Below, in pieces: positions 1 to 8,627 of a stretch of DNA of 64,000 nt. Source of the DNA: a virus; IMG/VR virus record IMGVR_UViG_3300028920_000061, positions 1 through 64,000 of that record; one strand, given 5' to 3'. The notes under the pieces are model-generated. The model saw only the letters and a list, made by a program, of their open reading frames with translations, did not search any database and was not told the origin of the DNA. Position 1 is the first letter of the stretch. Each line of letters opens with the position of its first letter. The translations under genes were made by a program, and so were the position numbers.

Positions 1-2
1 CC

Positions 3-1166
3 TCAAATGAATTTGTGAGTCATGCTGTCTTTTAAAATAACTTGTTCATAAATCTGATTGTGCGGCTGATAGGTGCAACGTGGACACTTTGACACTATGA
101 TGTCATCGTGCATTTGCCAGTGCGCCTTACTTCCCCACGCCAGCTTGATCTCCATGACATCCTGGCAGTTGTGTATGAGTTCAAGCTTTGGGTCACCACG
201 GCGGTCACAACAAAGACCAAGAGTAAATCCCTCTTTTGTATCTGAAGGTGGTTCGAATACTGCTGTCATGAATATGGCATAACATTTGTCAAAATAATTT
301 GCTCTTTTGAATTGGGAGTCGAATTTGTGAGTTACCCCATAGACGCCGAATTCAGGAGAATCTAATTCTTCTATAGCTACTTCAATTTGATTATTAAAAA
401 CTGTTACCATAACAGGGTCAAATTTGATAGCATTTGGATCTTCATTAATTTGATCCCAAGGGGTTCCGGCCGGTCGGAAGTGGATATTCTTGCACCCAAT
501 CTGTTTAGCTATTTTTGCGGCATCCAACACTTCTTTCATATTGTCCTTATAGAGCAAATACTTAAAACTGACACCGTACGCGGGACGATCGAGGCCAAGT
601 TGAGTACAATGATCTTTCGAATATTGAACCAGCTTACTGATATTTTCTATCACGGGCTTGAACGACGCTTGAAGGCTTTTTCCTCTTTTGTATTTGTCAT
701 AGGTCTGAGGATTTCCGGCATCAACTGAGACGCCAACCCATGTACATTTCGATAACGGCTCAATGAACTTATCTATCAATGTACCATTAGTGACCACACC
801 AACCTCGACACCGTTCTCAACAAGCCTGTCGATAAATTTTCCAGTATGAGGATTGATGAGTGGCTCACCACCCCCAGCAATGCAGACAGCACCTACGCCG
901 TCATTATGATCGTTCCAGTGAGGCAAAAAGTCGGCTATCTGCATCAAAGATTTTTCAGACAGTGACTGGTGGTTATGCTCCATAACATACGAAGCGTTGC
1001 ACCATTCACAATTAAGATTACAGGCGTTTGTGGGATCGACCGTTACAAGTATTGGAGCTGGAATCTTTCCGCCCCCTCTTTGGATTTTTCTCCATTTTTC
1101 TACATGGGTCAACAGCTTATAGCTATTGAACGGGTTCCATCTTTTGTTGTGATTCCATTCTTGCAT
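3..1166 (-). CDS. Radical SAM protein with C-terminal cysteine cluster
   Basis: A 387-aa protein. The radical-SAM cluster motif CX3CX2C is at C49/C53/C56 (CNLNCEWC), followed by a glycine-rich GGGEP motif that fits S-adenosylmethionine binding. The C-terminal part has more cysteines (a CC pair near residue 318 and CPRC near 362), as in SPASM/twitch radical-SAM enzymes that hold an auxiliary cluster. The start is well supported: AAGGAG lies 5 nt before the ATG. It overlaps the end of the upstream HTH gene by 44 nt, so the two probably form one leftward transcript. The substrate cannot be read from the sequence; phage homologues may act on nucleosides, peptides or sugars. The family call is firm and the reaction is unknown. 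Confidence 0.85.
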   Translation of the reverse strand: MQEWNHNKRWNPFNSYKLLTHVEKWRKIQRGGGKIPAPILVTVDPTNACNLNCEWCNASYVMEHNHQSLSEKSLMQIADFLPHWNDHNDGVGAVCIAGGGEPLINPHTGKFIDRLVENGVEVGVVTNGTLIDKFIEPLSKCTWVGVSVDAGNPQTYDKYKRGKSLQASFKPVIENISKLVQYSKDHCTQLGLDRPAYGVSFKYLLYKDNMKEVLDAAKIAKQIGCKNIHFRPAGTPWDQINEDPNAIKFDPVMVTVFNNQIEVAIEELDSPEFGVYGVTHKFDSQFKRANYFDKCYAIFMTAVFEPPSDTKEGFTLGLCCDRRGDPKLELIHNCQDVMEIKLAWGSKAHWQMHDDIIVSKCPRCTYQPHNQIYEQVILKDSMTHKFI

Positions 1167-1389
1167 CGTATCTCCTTATGGCTTCAAGGATATCATCAAT
1201 AAGACCCATTTTAATTTCAAGCCTTTTTGACTGTATGAAATTGTCAAGGTCATGTTTAATATAATATCTTCTATTTGTACTTGTCCTTCTAGCTATTAAT
1301 ACACATTCTCTATCAAGCCTTTGCAATGTTTTAGGATGAAGATTAAGAATTTTTGACGCTTCTGATAGTGTATATGTGGTTTTTCCCAT
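1123..1389 (-). CDS. Small MerR/excisionase-type helix-turn-helix protein
   Basis: About 88 aa from the chosen ATG (MGKTTYTL). A longer in-frame start at 1425 adds 12 hydrophobic residues and has no better ribosome site. The N-terminal segment TLSEASKILNLHPKTLQRLDRE reads as a MerR-like winged HTH, followed by a basic wing (RRTSTNRRYYIKHD). The C-terminus is amphipathic and could form a dimerisation helix. It is transcribed leftwards, divergent from the replication genes, and overlaps the radical-SAM gene. It may regulate the shared 1.4-1.55 kb intergenic region. That role is inferred from position only. Confidence 0.65.
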   Translation of the reverse strand: MGKTTYTLSEASKILNLHPKTLQRLDRECVLIARRTSTNRRYYIKHDLDNFIQSKRLEIKMGLIDDILEAIRRYDARMESQQKMEPVQ

Positions 1390-1425
1390 GTTCACAATAT
1401 AATTACAAAACATGCAAAACAACAA

Positions 1426-1563
1426 TAATTTTTGCAGTTATTTTTCATGGACTTACGGTATAAATACTATATATAGTGTTCACCTGCCACTACATGTTGC
1501 TATTGCTAGTACAGTGGCGATGACTATTTTTTATATCACACTTTTTTGAGAAAGGGTTACATC
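1426..1563. promoter_or_regulatory. Divergent intergenic region with likely promoter
   Basis: An AT-rich 138-nt gap lies between the leftward HTH gene and the rightward 87-aa gene. It contains TATAAATACTATATATAG around 1457-1475, a possible -10 region, but no clear -35 box. GAGAAAGG at 1549-1556 is the ribosome site of the rightward gene. It is the natural place for divergent promoters and an HTH operator. No obvious palindromic operator was recognised. Confidence 0.35.
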
Positions 1564-1827
1564 ATGGCTAAAGAACTCTTTGTTGGCAAATTGTCAAATG
1601 GAGTAACCGTTGAGTTGCTCGAAGCAGAATCATTCAGTGGAAAGACCGAATTTGCAGTCAAAGTTGGCGGAGAAGTCGCATCCGTATCTTCAGTCGGTAT
1701 CCTCAGAACTGGCGATGTTCAGGTTAAAACAACCTCAAAAGCCGTTCGAGTAAAGGCGAATAGCAAGAATATCCCAGAAGTCAAACCGGAAAAAGCCCCA
1801 ACCCTTGATGATGTAGCCGCTGAATAA
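1564..1827 (+). CDS. Hypothetical small protein, first gene of the replication block
   Basis: An 87-aa protein not recognised as any family. It starts at MAKELFVGKL behind GAGAAAGG; an upstream in-frame ATG at 1546 has no ribosome site. The sequence alternates hydrophobic and polar residues (VTVELLEAES, AVKVGGEVASV), suggesting a small beta-rich fold, and ends in an acidic tail (LDDVAAE). A strong terminator overlaps its stop codon, so it is probably a separately transcribed, well-expressed small protein. Function unknown. Confidence 0.7.
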   Translation: MAKELFVGKLSNGVTVELLEAESFSGKTEFAVKVGGEVASVSSVGILRTGDVQVKTTSKAVRVKANSKNIPEVKPEKAPTLDDVAAE

Positions 1828-1839
1828 GTGGCTTTTTTT
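1815..1839 (+). terminator. Rho-independent terminator overlapping a stop codon
   Basis: AGCCGCT pairs with AGTGGCT (one G-T wobble) across a 5-nt loop that contains the stop codon, followed by seven T. It should terminate the transcript of the 87-aa gene. Confidence 0.7.
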
Positions 1840-1856
1840 ATGCTACCAGTAATTGG

Positions 1857-1896
1857 AATCCCCCCGTGGCACGCTATGCCCATGGGGGATTTTTTA
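1857..1896 (+). terminator. Second GC-rich hairpin with T-run
   Basis: AATCCCCC and GGGGGATT form the arms of a hairpin followed by six T, just upstream of the primase ribosome site. It makes a tandem terminator with the one at 1815-1839, so the primase gene needs its own promoter or read-through. Confidence 0.55.
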
Positions 1897-1921
1897 TCCA
1901 AAATCAATTGAGGAGACTGTT

Positions 1922-4900
1922 ATGGGTTCAAAATATAAAATTCGAAAAGAAGATTTAAGGTCATTTTACAGAATGAGTGATCAGTACATGGAAACGATGG
2001 GTTATCACGAAGTGTACAAGAAGCTCGGGTGGCAGCAGGGCCCGAGCGGCAACTTCCACTGCTGGAACTCTGCAGCTCATGGCCGCGGTACCGACAACAA
2101 CCCTTCCTTATCAGTAAATGACAAGACCGGTCAATGGAATTGCTTCAGTTGCAACTGCGCCGGCAACTTCCAGTCTTACTGGAAAGAGGTTCTCAAGGGT
2201 GGTCAGTATGGAGATTCATATAGTGATTTCGTAATTGACCTGCTCAATCTAAATGTGCCGGATATCATGGGATTTTCTCAGGATTTTGATGAAAAAGAAT
2301 TTGAGGCCAATCGGGAGAAGATGGCTAAGTTTGCCGACGCTCTGAACAAGAGATTTGAAGAGCAGAAGGGCAGCAAATACCTCATGACATCAGAGCTTCA
2401 GGAGCTGATGAAAGAAGAAGCCTCCATCCCGAAAGAAGTGGTCGATGGGCTTGTCCAGAGGCTCAAAAATACCCCGCAGAAGATTAAATACCTCGAAGAG
2501 ACCAGGAACGTCACCGAGGACATTATAGACCGGCTCAGAATCGGCCTCACGGACCGTGGGGCTTATTCCATACCCATATTCGATCCGGAAGGAAACTGCC
2601 TTAACATCAAGAAATATGACCCGTTCACCGAGAAGACCGAGTACAAATGGCTGTATTGGGAGAAAGGCCTCCCAGTCCGCCCCATACCGATTGACAACTT
2701 CACCAAGCAGAAGATTTACATATTTGAGGGGGAACCCGATATGCTGTGTGCCCTGGGGTTTGGAATCGAGGGAGCGGTTACGATGGGGTCGAAGTCGAAT
2801 AAGGACGTGAATGTCGTTTTTGGGGCCGATATGGCCCGTCAAATCTTCTACAATAAGGAAGTAGTGATTGTATTCGATTCGGACAATGAGCCTGATAAGA
2901 CTGGCCGCACAAGCCAGCAGACGCTGGCACATTCATTGTACCCGTATGCAAAACAGATTAAAATCATTAATCTCGATCAGAGCGATATCAATCCGAAAGG
3001 CCTTGATCCAAATCTGATTAAAATCGTGAAAAACAAAAAAGGTCAGGAGAAAGAAAAGAGAATTGAGAAAGATTTCACAGATTTTATTCGTAGAAATGGC
3101 TTTGATGAACATGCAATTGAGGCATTTCACAGATTGGTAGAGTTAACTGAAGTGTATGTCGAGAATGAAGATCGTGTTCGTGAAACTGTTTGTAAAGTCA
3201 CCATACAGGAAGCTCGTATGGCAAAACAGTATTCTCCGGACGGATCTAAGGTTCTTGAACTTGTTGCTTCAGTATCGGATTTTGATTCAACTGCGTATCA
3301 ATACCCAAAAATATTCTGCGTCTCGTGTCCTCAAATGGGGCCTCAAGAAGATCGGGGTGGTACAAGCAAAATGCCGGGAGCATGTAAACGATGTATGATG
3401 CCGGCGTATCCTGGATTCTTCAAAGATAACAGTGTAGTTATACATTTTCACAGAAAAATCCCCAAAGAATTCTCCAACGATAGAAGGCACCTTAAGATTT
3501 CAGAACATAACATCCTTGGTCTGGTGCAAGTTACTGATTCTCAAAAACGTTACCACCATAAAAGAATGATTGGCATTAATCCACGGTGTGATCTTGTTGA
3601 TGTAACCGACCTGGCGTATGAAAAGCTTCTCCATGTCCGTTTGGTCAAGGACGTTTCTGAATATGGTGATCCGGCCACGTCAGCCATTCATATGGAAGCA
3701 TACATGGTGGGGGATCAAGATATTTATGCCAACAAGTCATACAAATTTAAAGCTGTTCATACAACGTCATGGAATGGTCAATATTCCGTCTTGTTCGCAC
3801 ATGAGGCTGAACCTATTGCCACTTCGATTGAGCGATTTAAAATGAATGAAGATATTCATAATATCCTTATGTCGTTCAGGAGAAAATCTGGCGAAAGTAT
3901 TGATGGCCACCTGGCTCGCAGATACAAGGTTCTTGGTGATGCTGCCGGTATAACTGGTCGAGATGATTTGTTTCTGGTAAATGATTTGACATTCTTTTCG
4001 GCTGCAGAAATTCATAATAAGACATTGTTACCAAGTGTTAATAGGGGCTATGTCGAATCCTTGATTGCTGGAGATTCACGATGTGGTAAGACCATCGTAT
4101 CTAAATTTCTTCACGATCATTATAAAATTGGTGAATTTGTTGCAGGCTCAGGTGCTGTTAGTAGAACGGGGCTCCTTGGTGGCATTACATCATTTAAGAA
4201 CAACCAGTCGATTTCATGGGGGAAAATACCACAAAACGACGGCGGTATCATTTCAATTGATGAGTTGACCAATATCAATTATGAGTCACTTGACAGTTTA
4301 ACCGCATGTCGATCAAGCGGTGTTGCTGATGTTCAAATGGCGAAATCAGGAAAGGTCCCTGCACGTACCAGAAAGATTATGCTGTCCAATGCTCGTGGAA
4401 ATGCTCAGACAAGGCCAAGCCACACATTCGGATTTGAAATGCTGAGAGATATTTGTTTCGGGAAAGATGAGATTCTTTCCCGTTTTGATGTTGCCTATAT
4501 TGTTAGGCAAGGTGATGTTGAATTTAAAGAATTCGCATCATCATATGATCAAATATCAACAGAATTCACCGAATTTCAATGTCAGACACTTATCAAATGG
4601 TGCTACTCTAGAAAACCTGATGATATAATCCTTGAATCAGAATTAGAAGAATATATCACCAGCAAATCTTCAGACCTTTTACAAAAATTTCATAGTTCAT
4701 CACAACTTGTCAATATAGAAATACGGGCTAAAATATTCAGAATGTCCGTTGCTCTTGCAACAATGTTATACTCAATTCCGCCCAATAACGATTGGAATAA
4801 AATTTACGTCAATCGTGAACATGTCGATTTTATATGCAAATTTCTTGATCGGGTTTATTGTCACCCAAACATGGCCCTTGATCGTTATTCGGAAATAAAA

Positions 4901-5380
4901 TTCAGAGAAGAGTCATTGGGTGATATGCGGTTCATGGAAGGCATTATGAGCCATATCGGAATCGATCAATTAATACGTGAAGATGAATTTACAGATGGCA
5001 GTATCAGGCAGATATTTTTTGATTATTTGCATGCCGTAACTGATGGTCGGGCGTTTATTGTAGATGCAAATGACGATAGCAACCGATGGTGCGGATTCAA
5101 ATACATTACTGACGCTTGCCAAAAACTAATAGGTGTTTTATGTGAAAGAAATTGCCTAAGAAGGGGCAAGCGAAACACATACAAAAAAACAGAAATGTTT
5201 TCAAAATGGCTTGTTTCCAAGAAGGATGAAAAATATGCCGGCTCGAATTATCTCGATGTTACTCCAGATGAACTCAATTCTCAAGTGGAGCAAAAGATCA
5301 AACGATTTGAGACGTTTAGTGAGCGATTTAGAAAGCGGAAGGGCGACGACGATCAAGTCGTGGGCTCATCGGGATCTTGA
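1922..5380 (+). CDS. Primase (zinc finger + Toprim) fused to MCM-like AAA+ helicase
   Basis: 1152 aa from the ATG behind GAGGAG; the reading frame is open further upstream but has no ribosome site there. The N-terminus has a primase-type zinc-binding region (C47, H53, C74, C77, C79). A Toprim domain follows, with E269 in IFEGEPD and the DxD pair D319/D321 (VFDSDNE). After a Cys-rich middle region (near residues 485-520) comes a P-loop ATPase: Walker A GDSRCGKT at 717-724, Walker B IISIDE ending at D780/E781, and a sensor-like RKIMLSNARGN. The GGIISIDEL style of Walker B resembles MCM helicases rather than the RecA-like DnaB fold of T7 gp4. Likely role: primer synthesis and unwinding at the phage fork. 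The zinc, Toprim and ATPase calls are seen directly; the MCM affinity is inferred. Confidence 0.8.
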   Translation: MGSKYKIRKEDLRSFYRMSDQYMETMGYHEVYKKLGWQQGPSGNFHCWNSAAHGRGTDNNPSLSVNDKTGQWNCFSCNCAGNFQSYWKEVLKGGQYGDSYSDFVIDLLNLNVPDIMGFSQDFDEKEFEANREKMAKFADALNKRFEEQKGSKYLMTSELQELMKEEASIPKEVVDGLVQRLKNTPQKIKYLEETRNVTEDIIDRLRIGLTDRGAYSIPIFDPEGNCLNIKKYDPFTEKTEYKWLYWEKGLPVRPIPIDNFTKQKIYIFEGEPDMLCALGFGIEGAVTMGSKSNKDVNVVFGADMARQIFYNKEVVIVFDSDNEPDKTGRTSQQTLAHSLYPYAKQIKIINLDQSDINPKGLDPNLIKIVKNKKGQEKEKRIEKDFTDFIRRNGFDEHAIEAFHRLVELTEVYVENEDRVRETVCKVTIQEARMAKQYSPDGSKVLELVASVSDFDSTAYQYPKIFCVSCPQMGPQEDRGGTSKMPGACKRCMMPAYPGFFKDNSVVIHFHRKIPKEFSNDRRHLKISEHNILGLVQVTDSQKRYHHKRMIGINPRCDLVDVTDLAYEKLLHVRLVKDVSEYGDPATSAIHMEAYMVGDQDIYANKSYKFKAVHTTSWNGQYSVLFAHEAEPIATSIERFKMNEDIHNILMSFRRKSGESIDGHLARRYKVLGDAAGITGRDDLFLVNDLTFFSAAEIHNKTLLPSVNRGYVESLIAGDSRCGKTIVSKFLHDHYKIGEFVAGSGAVSRTGLLGGITSFKNNQSISWGKIPQNDGGIISIDELTNINYESLDSLTACRSSGVADVQMAKSGKVPARTRKIMLSNARGNAQTRPSHTFGFEMLRDICFGKDEILSRFDVAYIVRQGDVEFKEFASSYDQISTEFTEFQCQTLIKWCYSRKPDDIILESELEEYITSKSSDLLQKFHSSSQLVNIEIRAKIFRMSVALATMLYSIPPNNDWNKIYVNREHVDFICKFLDRVYCHPNMALDRYSEIKFREESLGDMRFMEGIMSHIGIDQLIREDEFTDGSIRQIFFDYLHAVTDGRAFIVDANDDSNRWCGFKYITDACQKLIGVLCERNCLRRGKRNTYKKTEMFSKWLVSKKDEKYAGSNYLDVTPDELNSQVEQKIKRFETFSERFRKRKGDDDQVVGSSGS

Positions 5381-5879
5381 TAATGCTTTAAAGTATTATC
5401 AATCGATTGGATGGTGTCCTACTGCGGATGGATATTTGAATGAATTGAAGGCGCTTATGGTCACCTTTCGCAAAGTCAATAGGCATATAACAGAGATTTT
5501 GGATGGATTTATGAAAGATAAACATCTTCTTGTCTTTCTTATTATACATTCAACCTTTAATAGCGATGCTCGTACGGATGGGGACTTTATTGAAGTGTAT
5601 ATGGCGAATAAAATTCAAGTATCAGATAACCAGGTGATTAACGCATATACCAAAAAGATTCCTGACGATATTGCTAAAAAATTGTCTATATTCAATCCGA
5701 CAATAATACCATTTGAAGTTCTCAACTATAAGGTTGAATTTGGCTGTAGAAAAGATCTGGTCACAGGTAAATACCCACACGACCCGATACGCGTTATTGA
5801 TACAACACTTGATGTAGACCGAAAGCCAAATTTTAACCCTGAAGAATTTTTATCGCAATATGAGGACATTGCTCTGTAA
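5235..5879 (+). CDS. Hypothetical protein overlapping the primase-helicase gene
   Basis: About 214 aa. The chosen ATG follows AAGAAGG with 9-nt spacing and gives a 146-nt overlap with the preceding gene. Non-ATG starts nearer the end (GTG 5319) have no ribosome site. The body is mixed alpha/beta with charged segments and no motif I recognise (ALKYYQSIGW, DGDFIEVYMANKIQVSD). Its position between primase-helicase and SSB-like genes suggests a replication accessory role, which is unproven. Translational coupling with the upstream gene is likely. Confidence 0.6.
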   Translation: MPARIISMLLQMNSILKWSKRSNDLRRLVSDLESGRATTIKSWAHRDLDNALKYYQSIGWCPTADGYLNELKALMVTFRKVNRHITEILDGFMKDKHLLVFLIIHSTFNSDARTDGDFIEVYMANKIQVSDNQVINAYTKKIPDDIAKKLSIFNPTIIPFEVLNYKVEFGCRKDLVTGKYPHDPIRVIDTTLDVDRKPNFNPEEFLSQYEDIAL

Positions 5880-5968
5880 AGCATCTCAAAGACAGGTCCT
5901 ATGTTATTTCAAAATGATTTTTGTAACCATAATTGTGACAGGTACTTTACATCCCACATGGAGGAATT

Positions 5969-6766
5969 ATGAGTGTAGGAGGAATTGATCTTTCCGGTTT
6001 CCAGAACAATGAAGCTGTGTCGCAACAGTTTGATGACACTTCAGGCAAGGATCAGGTTCAAAGCAGGTTGATCACAACTTCCGGAACATACGTTATGGAG
6101 GTGTCTACCTTCTGTTTTCGGAATAAGAAACGCAACAATGAAGTAATTATCAGCCCAACTTTGGCAAAATCTTCCAAAGGCGGAATCAATCTTGTAGCAA
6201 GCATGCAAGTCTGCAAGGGGTTTGGAACATCACAAGTGTCAGAAGGTGATTATATCACCGTTAATGTGCCCGTGTGGCCGTCGCCAAAAGCAACAAAAGA
6301 TGACGTTTCCAACATGTTCAAGCTTTCAAAGCCACGCCTGTGCGCCCTTCTTGGAGTTGACAACTTCAAGTTGGAACTTGACAACGTTGTCGATAAATTC
6401 TCAACAGAGTGGTCCGAGAACGAAGACGGAAGCTTTGAACTTAAGAAAGACCATGCGCTCAAGGGTCGCGTGGTATGTACTTTCGACGATAGCGTGTACA
6501 ACAACCGACCGACCTTGAACCTCGTCAATATGCGCAGATTCAAAGAAGGTGACAAAAGCGTTTCGAACGGCCCAGCCGAACAAGCACCACAAAATGGTTT
6601 TGGAAGTTCGCAATCTGATTCTTCTCCTGAAGAACAGGAAGAGTTGAACTTTTCCAGTGCCGGAGAAACAGCATCATCGGGTCAGGCTCCTCAGCAGGAA
6701 ACTCCTGAGACAGCCCAGGATGTTATTACGCCCGACACTGTTCAAGAAGATACATTGCCATTCTAA
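5969..6766 (+). CDS. Single-stranded DNA-binding-like protein with acidic LPF tail
   Basis: 265 aa, starting 6 nt after a GGAGG. The first ~180 residues are beta-rich and fit an OB-fold (TYVMEVSTFCFRNKK, DYITVNVPVWPSP, KGRVVCTFDDSVY). The last ~75 residues are low-complexity Gln/Ser/Pro/Glu and end in EDTLPF. That ending strongly resembles the bacterial SSB C-terminal tip (DDDIPF), which docks replication and repair partners. Position directly after the primase-helicase supports an SSB role. Direct OB-fold homology was not tested. Confidence 0.65.
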   Translation: MSVGGIDLSGFQNNEAVSQQFDDTSGKDQVQSRLITTSGTYVMEVSTFCFRNKKRNNEVIISPTLAKSSKGGINLVASMQVCKGFGTSQVSEGDYITVNVPVWPSPKATKDDVSNMFKLSKPRLCALLGVDNFKLELDNVVDKFSTEWSENEDGSFELKKDHALKGRVVCTFDDSVYNNRPTLNLVNMRRFKEGDKSVSNGPAEQAPQNGFGSSQSDSSPEEQEELNFSSAGETASSGQAPQQETPETAQDVITPDTVQEDTLPF

Positions 6767-6774
6767 TTTGTCAA

Positions 6775-6866
6775 GCAGGGGTGGTCCAGTTGGCCGGTCC
6801 TTAGATCTATGCTGATATGAGCAATCTAAAGCATGGTGTACGATGGTTCAAGTCCATCCCCCTGCA
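6775..6866 (+). tRNA. tRNA-like gene with normal acceptor and T arms and an unusual anticodon region
   Basis: GCAGGGG at 6775-6781 pairs perfectly with CCCCTGC at 6859-6865. The T arm is canonical: GATGG, loop TTCAAGT, CCATC at 6842-6858. A D-arm-like segment (GTCC, AGTTGG) follows TG at 6782-6783. At 92 nt it has the length of a class II tRNA. I cannot place a normal 7-nt anticodon loop: the central part instead folds as one long hairpin (TTAGA with TCTAA, inner TGCT with AGCA). CCA is not encoded. It is either a degenerate or atypical tRNA or a tRNA mimic. It lies just before the next gene, which makes it part of that leader. Confidence 0.5.
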
Positions 6867-6894
6867 TTTCTTTTTTTTCCTGAGAGGTAAAAAA

Positions 6895-7968
6895 ATGATC
6901 AAAGGTCTTACGCACAATGTAGACGGTTCACTGAACCATGCTACCCGGTATCGCGGAAAGATATCAACAGGATATGGCCCAGGAGAACCGCCAAACACAA
7001 CCAATCATCCGGTTGCTGCAGGATTTTTCAGAATGCTGAAAGAGGTAACTGAAACACAACAGATTGGTGCGAGCAAAAAAGAGGTTGCCATCAAAAAATG
7101 GATAACCAATTCAGTAGCCCAATCATCTCTTGAAGCGCAAAACAAGAAAAGCAAAACTCCAAGAATATTGGAATTTGTCAGCTTGTTTCATTCCCCGAAA
7201 GATTTTTGGGAAAGTTCGTTGGCAATGTTCTCATCTACTGAAGGGTTATTGTGCCGAAGTGAAGGTGAAGGAACGCCGGCACGATACCTTACCTTTGATG
7301 GAAACAACGAGCGCGTATGGGTGGATAGGGAATTCGATGGTGTTTCAGGATGCCTATATCGAAATTGTCCTGATTTCGCTTCAGGAAAATGCAAACCTCT
7401 TGGTTTGATGAAAGTTTTCCCGACATGTGACTTGTCCACAATGCCGTATCGGTTCGAAACCAGAAGTATTAATACAATCATTGGTATGGAATCGGCCCTG
7501 CAGGACCTGTGGACGCTTCTGAACGCGGCTCACGCAATCAGACAGATGGAAGCCAACAAACAGTTGCCATTTGATGGATTCTTTGGCGCAAAACTGCTTT
7601 TGGTTCATCGCAAAATAAAATCTGGTGGCCGGGAAGTTTTTGTAACTGACCTGTTCCCAAGTGCAGATTTCAATGAGATGGTCATGCAACCTATCAAACG
7701 TGGATTGGATGAAAAGAAGAACAAAGCGCTTCTTGAGGGCGCAGCCGGCTCCGTTAGTCTACTTGAGCAAGCGGCTAATAATATGATTGCCGGTCCAATA
7801 GAGAGTGCTGAATCGTCTATACCTTTGGATGCCTCTGAGGAGAGAGATATCGCTGTCAACTTCGGCGCAGATGCAGAAGAAATTCCTGCTGAAGCGACAA
7901 GCGATGGCAATGCCCCTGAGCCAAACAAAGGGGCAGAAACGCTCATGTCAGAAGGCCCTGGCAAGTAA
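6895..7968 (+). CDS. Hypothetical protein of the replication block
   Basis: 357 aa from the ATG behind GAGAGG. An open frame extends upstream through the tRNA-like element, but that part reads as translated RNA gene and is discarded. Cysteines cluster at CLYRNCPDFASGKCKPLG and MKVFPTCD, which could bind zinc or an Fe-S centre. The last ~60 residues are acidic and Ala/Pro-rich. No family recognised. The gene follows the SSB-like gene and may belong to the same DNA-metabolism transcript. Confidence 0.7.
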   Translation: MIKGLTHNVDGSLNHATRYRGKISTGYGPGEPPNTTNHPVAAGFFRMLKEVTETQQIGASKKEVAIKKWITNSVAQSSLEAQNKKSKTPRILEFVSLFHSPKDFWESSLAMFSSTEGLLCRSEGEGTPARYLTFDGNNERVWVDREFDGVSGCLYRNCPDFASGKCKPLGLMKVFPTCDLSTMPYRFETRSINTIIGMESALQDLWTLLNAAHAIRQMEANKQLPFDGFFGAKLLLVHRKIKSGGREVFVTDLFPSADFNEMVMQPIKRGLDEKKNKALLEGAAGSVSLLEQAANNMIAGPIESAESSIPLDASEERDIAVNFGADAEEIPAEATSDGNAPEPNKGAETLMSEGPGK

Positions 7969-8052
7969 AAATTTTCCAAGCAGCTTTCTATTTTTAGAAA
8001 GCAATCTGGAGTTTCTCCAGAAGGGTAAATAATAACCTGATTCGAAACATTT

Positions 8053-8184
8053 TGAGATGAAAAGGTTGTCTAATCGGCTTTTTACAAAAATGTCGATAAG
8101 CACTTCATCTTCGTGTCCATCGGCACTCGATGAAGTGCGGCGAGACATTTTTCGAAAAAAGCCCAACGACAACCTTTCATCTCA
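8053..8184. ncRNA. Long structured hairpin in an intergenic region
   Basis: A 132-nt nearly continuous inverted repeat. TGAGATGAAAAGGTTGTC pairs with GACAACCTTTCATCTCA (one bulge), GGCTTTTT and AAAATGTC pair with GACATTTT and AAAAAAGCC, and GCACTTCATC pairs with GATGAAGTGC, closing on a ~19-nt apex. It is too long and lacks the T-run of a simple terminator. No ORF occupies it. It is a candidate structured RNA, processing site or regulatory leader for the small genes from 8221 on. Confidence 0.5.
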
Positions 8185-8220
8185 TTTAGTTTCTCACATC
8201 TATCAATAGTTGGAAAGCAA

Positions 8221-8415
8221 ATGAACTCAGTTACTGATCCATGGGTCGTTCATTACGAACGGCTCATGGATATTCTTACTAAAGCAGGTGTATCAAGGGA
8301 TCTCCCTCCTCGTATTCAAAGAAAGATACTTATTATGCATATGGGTACGATTTCAAACAAAGAGCTAAAAGAGGCTTTATCATTATTCAAAGTCGTATAT
8401 AAGGGAGAATTATGA
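8221..8415 (+). CDS. Hypothetical small protein
   Basis: 64 aa, mostly helical and charged (YERLMDILTKAG, NKELKEALSLFKVVYKG). No family recognised. The ribosome site is weak (GGAAAG). Its stop overlaps the next start by 4 nt, so it heads a tight operon of small genes leading to the nuclease fusion. Confidence 0.6.
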   Translation: MNSVTDPWVVHYERLMDILTKAGVSRDLPPRIQRKILIMHMGTISNKELKEALSLFKVVYKGEL

Positions 8416-8618
8416 GTATTGACAAGCCTGGTATATACAAATTGAAATTATTTCATCAAAATGGTTTTGAAGAGGTTGAGATAGAAATAGGTGATGATTA
8501 TGATAATACAAGGGCGTTTCTGGTCTCAAAATGGTATGTTGAATATTTCAATTATAAAAAGCAAGATCGTGAGCGTACTAACCTTCCATACATTTTAACA
8601 TTTGATCGAAAATTTTAA
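8412..8618 (+). CDS. Hypothetical small protein
   Basis: 68 aa, starting in an ATGA overlap with the preceding stop and preceded by AAGGGAG. Beta-rich N-terminus (GIYKLKLFHQNGFEEVEIEIGDD) with a charged C-terminus. No family recognised. Confidence 0.6.
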   Translation: MSIDKPGIYKLKLFHQNGFEEVEIEIGDDYDNTRAFLVSKWYVEYFNYKKQDRERTNLPYILTFDRKF

Positions 8619-8627
8619 GGAGTTGAT

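Noticed and set aside
6807-7004. Minus-strand ORF over the tRNA-like element
   Set aside because: It is the complement of a structured RNA; the peptide pattern is typical of translated tRNA antisense.
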